The translations under genes were made by a program, and so were the position numbers. Below, piece after piece: positions 57,051 through 64,000 of a stretch of 64,000 bases of DNA; the stretch's first letter is position 1; every line of letters starts with the position of its first letter. The notes under the pieces were generated by a model that made no database searches, was not told the DNA's origin, and saw only the letters and a list, made by a program, of their open reading frames with translations. The stretch is from Anthoceros angustus (Eukaryota; Streptophyta; Anthocerotopsida; Anthocerotales; Anthocerotaceae), in NCBI GenBank assembly GCA_010909165.1, contig MU008215.1:62001-126000 (forward strand), in the 5' to 3' direction.

Positions 57051-57581
57051 ATGGTTGGCCAACATGCGGGCCGGCACCGTTACCTACTATTTGACAATTC
57101 CACAACACGGAATCGTAGCGAGGCAAGGAGCACAAGTATAGAAACGATTCTTGAGCAACTTCATCAACATATAATTGAATGGATTGCCAGAACTCAAAAT
57201 CAGCCTGTGCTCGCTCTTGAAATAAGAGAATCCTTTAATACCTTGATTGAAGCACTCTATCCTGATCAGCGCCACTTGGTAAGTGCCCTTCCACCTCGAA
57301 ACCCTGATAATCTCCCAGAGGTGCATGTTCAGAGGGCTTTTGATGGGAATGGTCATCATAGAGGCTTTCTAACAACACATGTATCACCACCTACCAGTGT
57401 TGCACAATTAGTGAACAGAATTGAATCACATCAGCAACATGTGGATACACATTTTAGCAGCATTATACAAAAGGTGTCTGCTACTAGTGTAGACTTGAGA
57501 GACTTACAAGAGCAGATAGGTCATTTGGATTTCAAACTTCTTATGTTGTTGAAGCCAGCCTTGCTTGCTAACCACACTTAG
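57051..57581 (+). CDS. Unidentified 176-codon ORF behind the Copia-type PBS
   Basis: Open frame in AT-rich DNA 350 bp after the PBS, with normal-looking amino-acid composition: STSIETILEQLHQHIIEWIA, LALEIRESFNTLIEALYPDQ, then a helical C-terminus (VNRIESHQQHV, SATSVDLRDLQEQIGHLD). It looks mostly alpha-helical with a possible short coiled coil at the end. It is not a Copia gag (UBN2) that I can recognise, nor a known domain. It may be the single ORF of a small non-autonomous LTR element, or the leader ORF of the Copia element whose gag resumes at 59.4 kb. The start codon is the first ATG of the open frame and is unverified. Confidence 0.45.
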   Translation: MVGQHAGRHRYLLFDNSTTRNRSEARSTSIETILEQLHQHIIEWIARTQNQPVLALEIRESFNTLIEALYPDQRHLVSALPPRNPDNLPEVHVQRAFDGNGHHRGFLTTHVSPPTSVAQLVNRIESHQQHVDTHFSSIIQKVSATSVDLRDLQEQIGHLDFKLLMLLKPALLANHT

Positions 57582-57961
57582 GGTGTAGCACGTAAGAGCA
57601 TAAGAAAACAAATAAGAATCATATGTTTGGAAGTCCAAATTCATGTCCTTCTTGCTCTGTATATGCTTTCAATAAGTGGGAGATTAGAAATCAGAGAATA
57701 ATTAGTAGAATACAACAACGAGTCAGTAGCTGTACTTGCAGCTGACAGACTGCCTAATGTTGTCAATATTCTTTGACTGTGCTGCATGAGCATCGTGTGT
57801 CTGAAGTCTTGAGTCTTTCTAACCCCTGCAACAGCCATCATAGAATCTTAGTATTCTGGGAGTAGCTAACTCAAGATACAAAAGAGGAAAATAGCAGCAA
57901 CAGATACCTCATCCAGTCTAGGTGGGGAAGGGTTCAAAGAGAAAGACAGGTGTGGCCCGAC
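57582..57961. other. AT-rich tail after the ORF, PPT-like word
   Basis: Contains AATAAGTGGGAGATTAG near 57674, resembling a Copia polypurine tract, but no LTR start follows it. Otherwise featureless. Confidence 0.35.
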
Positions 57962-59400
57962 TTTGACCGGTAGCGCCACAATCCGTGTCGTTGTAGTAAG
58001 GGGGTCCGTTCCACAGGGAATGGACTCTTGCTTGTTCTGCCTGAGCTCTACAACCTACCGACCGAACGGACTTCATCAAGTTGGGTCCGGCGGCTCCACA
58101 ACCCTAAGTGTGTGTGCCCCTCCACAACTCGTCGGACCACACGCGCAACCACCGGACCTCCCCACAAACCTCGCCCGGGTTTCTCGATTACTAAGGAGCA
58201 GGTTTGAGCCGCGTTCCTCCGTCGATCTGCGTACTCCAGCGCGCTCCTCAACTCTCGGCCATAGCTCACCTCAACACAAGCATAGCAGTCTTCCTCCTTA
58301 TCCATCCCGGATAGTAATCACAACACCAACACGCCGATGTATTCACACCGAGCCGCCTTTGCTCCCTCCGGATGCTTCACATTTTGCGGAGGTGGCCGCG
58401 GCCTGCAACCTGACCTCCGTTCCGGCCTCGAGGATGGCTTCCGCCGAGACACCCCAAGCGCCTCCCAATCCCCTCGGTGGCTTCATGTTACGGAGGTGGC
58501 GACTGCAACCCCACCTCCGTTCCAGCGGCCTCCAGGGATGGCTTCCATGAGGTCATCCACAGCCCCTAACCCCTCAGGTGGCTTCACGTTGCGGGGGTGG
58601 CTTCCTGACTGCAACCCCACGACCTCCGTTCAAGACCTCAAGGTTAGTCACTTTTAGAAATCACCGCGAGCACCTCCACGAGCTCGGGTCCGACACCGGT
58701 GTGCACCCATCAAGCGTGTTGGCGGAGCTCGTCAGAGCTCTAAACACATCCCTCTACCACCAATTAATCACGCACGGTGGCGAGAACTCACTCCGCTTCG
58801 AGCATGGGCAAGAGCACCACAGTGCGAAGATGGTACCGGGATGATGCCGTCTTGGGCCGAGCCTTCCTATACCCCACATACCTAATCTAACCCGCCTATG
58901 TATGTACCCCTAACACAGGTCATGTTAACGAGGCGTAGCTCATCATTACAGCGGACTTCTTCCACAGCTACTTCCTTTCCAGCGATAGATCCGTTCCAAA
59001 CTATGCCAACTAGACTCGCCGCCGGGCTAGACCCTCCGTCGGACCGCGGGGCCAGACCCTCCCTCGGACCTCGACCAGACGGACCACTCCCGCCCGAACC
59101 TCGGCCGGGCCAGACCACTCGGACCTCGGCCGCAGACCACTCGCCGGACCTCGGCCGAGACCACCCGGACCTCGCCCGGACCACTCCGTCGGACCTCGAC
59201 CGGACCACTCCGTCGGATCTCGACCGGACGGACCCCTCCGTCGGACCCCGACCGGACGGACCACTCCTTCGGACCTGTTCACGCCCCAACGGACCCAGGG
59301 TTAGGGATTGCACTCTAAGTGCAATCTGGCCAAAACGGCCTTATTGGCTAACTCCTCCCTATCCCTCTTAATAGTAACGACCCAAAAAAAACAAAACAAG
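57962..59400. repeat. GC-rich insertion with one end of block C, between LTR/PBS and Copia gag
   Basis: Begins with GTAGCGCCACAATCCGTGTCGTTGTAGTAAGG, nearly identical to 38131-38160 and the inverse of 49250-49285. GC content rises abruptly here and drops after about 59340. Contains a three-unit GAGGTGGC(TTC).. GCAACC repeat (58380-58640) and the GGACCTCGACCGGAC minisatellite (59030-59285). Probably a solo LTR-like insertion of the block C family; the right border is uncertain. Confidence 0.5.
59030..59285. repeat. GGACCTCGACCGGAC minisatellite
   Basis: About ten degenerate units around CCGTCGGACCTCGACCGGAC. Third member of the family also at 39040-39310 and 48060-48350. Confidence 0.85.
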
Positions 59401-59420
59401 CCTAAAACCAGTCACCAGGA

Positions 59421-60108
59421 GTGCGGACATCGGTTTTGGCACTCCACAACAGGTTTGGTGGGCAAGATTACGATATATGGGTAATTAGAATGAGGGGAGC
59501 CTTGCAGAATAAGAAACTCTGGAAGGTAGTTATTGGGGATGATAAGCCCCCAGTTGTCTCCACTCTACCCACTGCTGAAAGCAAATTCAGGATGCATGGG
59601 ATGCAAAAGATGAAGCGACCATGTTCCTCATCGAAGTGGTCTTACCTCGGACATGTTAAGGCAGACTTGGGATGTACAAATTGATCTGCTCGGACTTCAA
59701 GACTGTCATGCGGTGACCGAGACAAGTTAGATGACAGCTTTGCGAAATGTACAGCTTTGCAAAATGAAAGATGGAGAATCAATCGAAAAGCATCTTGGAC
59801 ATTTCAGAACACTTGTGTCCAAGCTGGAAAGTGCTTCAAACGAGGTTATAAAGGATGAAACACTTACACTTTATTTCCTCATATCCTTACCAGACTCTTG
59901 GTCACATTTCGTGACCTCCTTTAACGCTTTCAGACTCCAAACTGAGAAACTTGCAAAGGCTTCAAATGTTTCCCTTCCAGAAACCACCTTTGCAGAGTTA
60001 GTGGGAGCATTACTACAAGAGGAAGCAACAAAGTATCAGAATAAACGTTCTGGTAAACAGCAAGCCCTCTATACATCCAACATAGGATGTGGAGGAGGAA
60101 GACCCTAG
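59421..60108 (+). pseudogene. Copia gag (UBN2-type), frameshifted
   Basis: Two open stretches: 59421-59684 (NRFGGQDYDIWVIRMRGALQ, NKKLWKVVIGDDKPP) and 59731-60108 (LRNVQLCKMKDGESIEKHLG, HFRTLVSKLES, LPDSWSHFVTSF). This is the gag-polypeptide pattern of Copia elements: F.G..Y..W, LW..V, and M..G.S...H...F...L. A stop/frameshift near 59685-59730 separates them. The CCHC zinc knuckle expected after about residue 220 is not visible in any frame between 60060 and 60400, so the nucleocapsid region seems deleted or scrambled. Confidence 0.85.
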
Positions 60109-60405
60109 CGGTGGGGCGGTACCTCAAGGTGGTGGCTCACAGGGCGAGCCAATCGGAGAAAACCAAAAGGAGGAAGCGCAAGCTGGTGCAAGTTACAGTC
60201 CTTTGGGAGCGTGAGTCTTGGGAAAAAGCAAGCTGGTGTTCCTCGCAAGGTGGGTTCAACCAGTGCTGAGACTCACGTGGTTGTGAAGAAGCAACCAACC
60301 CCTTCTGCCCTCACAGTCGGTACAATAGTGTTTGCAACAAGTTCATTCTTGTCTCCTGCATGCCTGTCCGCAAATACAAATGTTAAGCATACCATTGATT
60401 GGTAA

Positions 60406-60700
60406 TTAGACACAGGGGCTACAGCCCATATTTGCCAGAAGGAGCATTTCAAGCGTACAAAGCATTAAGGATCGATCGTATACCTAGGTGATGGCGGATC
60501 CCTAGTTTCTCACAGTCTTGGCACAATAGACACGAGTTCCATCGAAATGTGTTAGTCTTGCGTCTACTCGTCACGAGATGACACAAATCTCATTTCGATC
60601 GGTGAATGCGATAATCAGCGACACATCTTATTTACTCAAACAGAATGTCAAGTACTAGATGCTTTTAATCATACAAAAGTACTGGCCTATGGGTCTTCAG
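60406..60700 (+). pseudogene. Copia aspartic protease region
   Basis: LDTGATAHIC begins at 60406, the catalytic DTGA motif, right after an in-frame TAA at 60403. YLGDGGSLVSHSLGTI (flap-like GDG) follows, then stops at about 60466 and 60553. The protease would mature the polyprotein. Not functional as read. Confidence 0.8.
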
Positions 60701-60708
60701 ATAGAGAC

Positions 60709-61260
60709 TTGTTTTGTCTCCATATAGATAGTAGCTTACCATTCTTAAACTTGACAAAGGGTGCAACAACTGCGTCTGCACAACAGATAGAAAAGTCAAA
60801 ATTGTGGCACTCACGACTAGGCCATCCACATTCAGCAAAGTTACAACAACTAGCTGTCAGCGATCTTTACCAACATGGGCATATAGGGCCTCTGGTACCA
60901 CTTCCTTTGTGTGAATCTTGTGTTCTTTCAAAGAGACATCAAGCAGCCTTTAAAAACAAGGCACCTCACAGGGCTTCGGATGTCTTGGAACTTGTCCATA
61001 CAGATTTGTGTGGACCTCTTTCACAGGAGTCCATTGGTGGTGGAAAATACTTCCTGACATTCACAGATGACAAAACGAGGTTTGTTACTACTTACATTTT
61101 GAAGCAGAAGAGTGAATGCTTTACTCACTTTAAGGATTACCTTAAGTATGTTGAAAGATGGACTGGAAAGCAACTTAAAACTTTAAGATCAGACAACGGG
61201 GGAGAGTTTACCTCAAATGAGTTTCAGGATTACTGTTTGGCTGAGGGCATTGGTCGCTGA
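60709..61260 (+). CDS. Copia integrase, N-terminal and core part
   Basis: KLWHSRLGHPHSAKLQQL and CESCVLSKRHQAAF give the HHCC zinc site. Catalytic residues: HTDLCGPL (Asp 1) and RSDNGGEFTSNEF (Asp 2). The frame ends with TGA at 61258 just before YTPQQNGVAERLN (Glu of DDE), which is readable after the stop, and a TAG at 61321 interrupts again before EMTSSLLHHAQLPLPYWAEA. Outside these two stops the region looks well preserved, so inactivation may be recent or due to sequence error. Confidence 0.9.
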   Translation: MFCLHIDSSLPFLNLTKGATTASAQQIEKSKLWHSRLGHPHSAKLQQLAVSDLYQHGHIGPLVPLPLCESCVLSKRHQAAFKNKAPHRASDVLELVHTDLCGPLSQESIGGGKYFLTFTDDKTRFVTTYILKQKSECFTHFKDYLKYVERWTGKQLKTLRSDNGGEFTSNEFQDYCLAEGIGR

Positions 61261-61326
61261 CTTCTGATCGTCTATACTCCACAGCAAAATGGCGTAGCTG
61301 AACGTCTTAACCTAACGTTGTAGGAG

Positions 61327-62907
61327 ATGACATCTTCTCTTCTACATCATGCTCAGCTCCCCCTGCCATATTGGGCAGAAGCCATTATGACATCAACTCT
61401 TAAAAATAGATTGCCCACAACTTCAGTTGTTGGACTTACCCCGTATGAAGCCTTCACGCGGCGCAAGCCATCCATTCTTCACCTGCGCACCTTTGGCTGT
61501 GTAGCATATGCTTTTGTTCCTAAAGAGAAGAGGAAAAAGTTATCAGACAAGGCACGTAAACTTCTGATGCTAGGCTACACAGAGGGCATCAAGGCATATA
61601 AACTCTATGATGTTCCCAAAAATAAAGTAATATATGCCAGGAGTGTTACCTTTGATGAAGGCAGCACTTGGGCATCAGTGGGAGCTTCCCAGGATCCCCC
61701 TCTTGAGGATGATGATGACACAACAGTGCTTCCAGATTCCCATTTTGATCAAACTGATCATGGGACTCAAGTTGTTCCTGCTGAGGATGTTGCCCCTGTG
61801 GGTGGGGATGCTCCGGCTGATGATCTTGTTGATGATTCAGCAGGTTTTGACCTTGTTGGTCTTGAAGACGTAGCTGCAGAGCCTGCACAACCAGATGTAC
61901 ATGACAATCATCAGGATCAACAGGATCACCATCCTCCAGAACAAGCTATTGCGATTGAACCTGCCTTTGATGCTGCCCTAGTTGACCCTCCAGCTATTGA
62001 CGAATCAGCTAGAAGGTATCCATCTCGTCATAGACAACCTCCTGATTATTACCGTGCTCCAGACTTTCGTGTTTCTTCTTCCTATGTGACAATCAATGCT
62101 GCAACCTCTCTGGACCCCATTGAACCTCAGTCCTATGAAGAGGCGTTGAGTAGACCTGATCACAAAGAATGGGAAAAAGCAATTCAGTCAGAATATGACT
62201 CCTTGATGGAGAACGGAACTTGGGAGCTTGTGGAATTACCTTCAGACAGAAAACTGGTTTCATGTAAATGGGTCTTTAAACTAAAAGTTAAGGCAGATGG
62301 TACCTTCGACAGGTATAAAGCTCGTTTGGTGGCGAGGGGTTTCTCCCAAATCCCTGGTTTGGACTACCTTGAAACCTTTTCTCCAGTTGTCAAGCTGTCC
62401 ACACTCCGTATTATCCTTGCCATATCCACACATTACAATTATGAGTTACAGATGTATGATGTCAAAACAACCTCCTTGTATGGCAAATTAGACACTGAAA
62501 TATACATGCAGCAGCCACCAGGATATGAAGTAAAGGGTAAGGAAAATCATGCTTGCAGACTGATCAAGTGCATCTATGGTTTGAAGCAATCAGCTATGAA
62601 ATGGAATGCTGCCTTAGACACTGAACTGCTACAGCTTGGATTTACTAAGAGTCAAGCTGACAGCAGTTTATACATACATCTAAAAGGAGAAGTTATATGC
62701 TATCTGGCAGTGTATGTGGATGATCAAATCTTATCCAGTAACAGCCAGGTTTTCATTACTAGCATCACAGATGTGTTAGCCACAAAGTTCAAGATGTCCT
62801 ACTTAGGACCTTTACAAAGTTGCCTTGGCATACACATTCAAAGAAACAGGAAAACACGTGTTATGACTTTGACTCAACCACGTTACCTTCTTGATTGTGC
62901 TGAGTAA
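61327..62907 (+). CDS. Copia integrase C-terminus plus reverse transcriptase (526 codons open)
   Basis: Starts in the integrase core tail (LPLPYWAEAI; LTPYEAFTRRKPSILHLR; FGCVAYAFVPKEKRKKL), followed by a long acidic, proline- and glutamine-rich linker (about residues 120-235; many D, E, P, Q) and then RT: KWVFKLKVKADGTFDRYKAR, LVARGFSQIPGLDYLETFSP, MYDVKTTSLYGKLDTEIYMQ, GLKQSAMKWN, and YVDDQIL at 62713-62733 (catalytic DD; the family usually has YVDDIL). It ends at TAA 62905, after RYLLDCAE, where the element normally continues into the RNase H linker (LGLKDAKPASTPM is readable straight after). The longest open reading frame in the window. Confidence 0.95.
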   Translation: MTSSLLHHAQLPLPYWAEAIMTSTLKNRLPTTSVVGLTPYEAFTRRKPSILHLRTFGCVAYAFVPKEKRKKLSDKARKLLMLGYTEGIKAYKLYDVPKNKVIYARSVTFDEGSTWASVGASQDPPLEDDDDTTVLPDSHFDQTDHGTQVVPAEDVAPVGGDAPADDLVDDSAGFDLVGLEDVAAEPAQPDVHDNHQDQQDHHPPEQAIAIEPAFDAALVDPPAIDESARRYPSRHRQPPDYYRAPDFRVSSSYVTINAATSLDPIEPQSYEEALSRPDHKEWEKAIQSEYDSLMENGTWELVELPSDRKLVSCKWVFKLKVKADGTFDRYKARLVARGFSQIPGLDYLETFSPVVKLSTLRIILAISTHYNYELQMYDVKTTSLYGKLDTEIYMQQPPGYEVKGKENHACRLIKCIYGLKQSAMKWNAALDTELLQLGFTKSQADSSLYIHLKGEVICYLAVYVDDQILSSNSQVFITSITDVLATKFKMSYLGPLQSCLGIHIQRNRKTRVMTLTQPRYLLDCAE

Positions 62908-62943
62908 CTTGGCCTTAAGGACGCAAAGCCTGCGTCAACACCC

Positions 62944-63717
62944 ATGTCAACTGGTCAGAAGCTAAGTAAAATGATGTCACCTTCTACTCGTGATGAGAAA
63001 GAGCAAATGAAAAACATACCTTACAGACAGGGTGTTGGTAAGCTAATATATGCAAGCAACACAACAAGGCTTGAAATAGCATACAGCACAAGTGTACTTT
63101 CGCAATTCCTGGAAAACCCAGGACTGGAACACTGGACAAGTCTTAAACGTGTCTTCAGATACCTGAAAGGCACAGCCAAAATGGGCATTACATATAAATA
63201 CCAAAATGGAAAAGCTTTGGACCTTGAAGTCTTCACAGACTCTAACTACGCTGGTGATATTGATAGTAGAAAATCAGTGTCAGGCTATGTAATCTCGATC
63301 GCTGCAGGGCCAGTATGCTTGTCAAGCAAAAAGCAACCAACTGTTGCTTTGTCTTCAACAGAAGCGGAGTATCGCGTTCTGACTGCAGCAGCCAAGGAAA
63401 TAGTGTGGTGTAAGTTACTTTTCAAAGAGCTGGGAATACCAATTCCAACTTGCGCGACTATCCACACAGACAACCAAGGTTCGATGGCTTTAGCGAAGAA
63501 TCCAGTATTCCACGCACGCACGAAACACGTTGAAGTTGAATATCACTATATAAGAGGACTTGTAGCAGAAGGCAAAATAGAGCTTCAGTATGTCCCAACA
63601 CAGGAGAACCCGGCCGACATACTCACTAAGGCTCTGAGCAGAGATGCTCACTACAAGCACATCCAGCGTCTAGGCATGGGAGAGGAACAAGCTCTCTCAT
63701 CCAGCTCAGTTTAAATC
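62944..63717 (+). CDS. Copia RNase H domain and C-terminus
   Basis: Begins after the TAA at 62905 and is open to the natural stop (TAA at 63712-63714). Hallmarks: YRQGVGKLIYASNTTRLEIA, LKRVFRYLKGTAKMGI, FTDSNYAGDIDSRKSVSGY (first catalytic Asp), KKQPTVALSSTEAEYRVLTA (Glu), HTDNQGSMALAKNPVFHART (Asp), and TKHVEVEYHYIRGLV, the standard end of Ty1/Copia polyproteins. LEIAYS replaces the common DIAYA. It would be the C-terminal part of the same polyprotein as 61327-62907. Confidence 0.94.
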
Positions 63718-63728
63718 AGAACCTAGCT

Positions 63729-63955
63729 CTAAAACTCCGGTGTATCACAACCATAAAAAACAGCAGTATATCCAAAGTCTATTTCGTCTCCAAATTGCAA
63801 GCATTCGGAAGTAGACTCATCTTCGGTGCTGGATGGTTTGTAATGGCCACCGGGTGACGGTTCTTCAGTGGAACTTGAATGGTTTCTTCTCCTGGATGGT
63901 GCTTCCTCAACTTTCTCCTTATATTTCTGCCTAGCCTCTTCTTTGATCCTCTCAG
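63729..63955 (-). CDS. Possible terminal exon of an unidentified gene on the minus strand
   Basis: The minus strand reads TTTGTTTCTTGATGTGTGTGTAG, a plausible intron end, followed by an open frame STERIKEEARQKYKEKVEEA, a Ser/Thr/Glu-rich part, then FGDEIDFGYTAVFYGCDTPE and a stop at 63729. The N-terminal piece looks like a charged helix. I recognise no domain. It overlaps no Copia coding sequence and lies just after the RNase H stop; it could be host sequence into which the Copia element inserted, or element 3' sequence. The acceptor is a prediction. Confidence 0.35.
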
Positions 63956-64000
63956 TGGACTCTACACACACATCAAGAAACAAAACCACGTTAGCAACCC

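Larger units (their letters stand above)
59400..63717 (+). mobile_element. Ty1/Copia retrotransposon coding region (gag-PR-INT-RT-RH), stop-containing
   Basis: The plus strand carries gag, DTGA protease, HHCC/DDE integrase, RT and RNase H in Ty1/Copia order (integrase before RT). Frames are long but interrupted by about five stops or shifts (60403, 61258, 61321, 62905 and the gag-PR junction). No 3' LTR is seen after 63717. The LTR/PBS at 56485-56700 may be its 5' end, separated by the GC-rich insertion, or may belong to another element. Confidence 0.93.

Noticed and set aside
59030-59285. Regularly spaced repeats considered as a CRISPR-like array
   Set aside because: Units are contiguous and degenerate with no unique spacers, in a plant retroelement context; a minisatellite.

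Overview
The window looks like nuclear DNA of a land plant, most likely a fern; a lycophyte or hornwort is possible. Telling evidence: (i) a pentatricopeptide-repeat (PPR) editing-factor gene near 52-54.8 kb whose C-terminal deaminase-like domain ends in GRP instead of DYW and carries KKP where canonical proteins have a PG box. This is the DYW:KP type, known from hornworts, lycophytes and ferns and linked to U-to-C RNA editing. (ii) Plant Ty3/Gypsy and Ty1/Copia retrotransposons fill most of the rest. (iii) A neprosin-family (DUF239) secreted-protease gene is present twice. No intact conventional gene was found; nearly every reading frame is broken by stops or small indels.

Layout. 1-9.16 kb: minus-strand Ty3/Gypsy element A (integrase, RNase H, RT, protease, gag, PBS, long 5' LTR), cut by the left window edge. 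8.59-10.27 kb: tandem duplication of the LTR tip plus flank. 12.14-19.42 kb: a neprosin-bearing module (X1, with its own internal tandem duplication) between two inverted ~0.8 kb arms (P and P'). 21.72-37.19 kb: a second, larger palindrome. Its centre is another copy of the module (X3) and its arms (Q, Q') are unrelated to P. Arm Q is split by a 6.3 kb internally deleted Ty3/Gypsy element B with two LTRs; Q' is the unoccupied version of the same site. Q' ends exactly at the only N in the window (37189).

37.2-49.3 kb: GC-rich, repeat-rich DNA with an inverted pair of LTR-like promoter blocks (38.1-38.8 and 48.6-49.3 kb), broken coiled-coil/gag-like ORFs, GGACCTCGG-type minisatellites, and a minus-strand gag-like gene of unknown family (about 42.5-45.8 kb) with a 1.1 kb tandem duplication. 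49.3-51 kb: AT-rich, no gene recognised. 51-54.8 kb: the PPR-DYW:KP gene with three tandem copies of a 494 bp PPR block. 55.4-56.5 kb: a second gag-like fragment, broken by a Copia-type LTR with an initiator-Met PBS at 56.69 kb. 59.4-63.7 kb: a nearly complete but stop-containing Ty1/Copia polyprotein. The last 270 bp hold a possible terminal exon on the minus strand.

Caution: recent duplicates inside the window differ mainly by one- to several-base indels, often in homopolymers or CG-containing words. Consensus errors of an uncorrected long-read assembly are therefore a live explanation for many of the broken frames, so 'pseudogene' below means 'not open in this sequence'.
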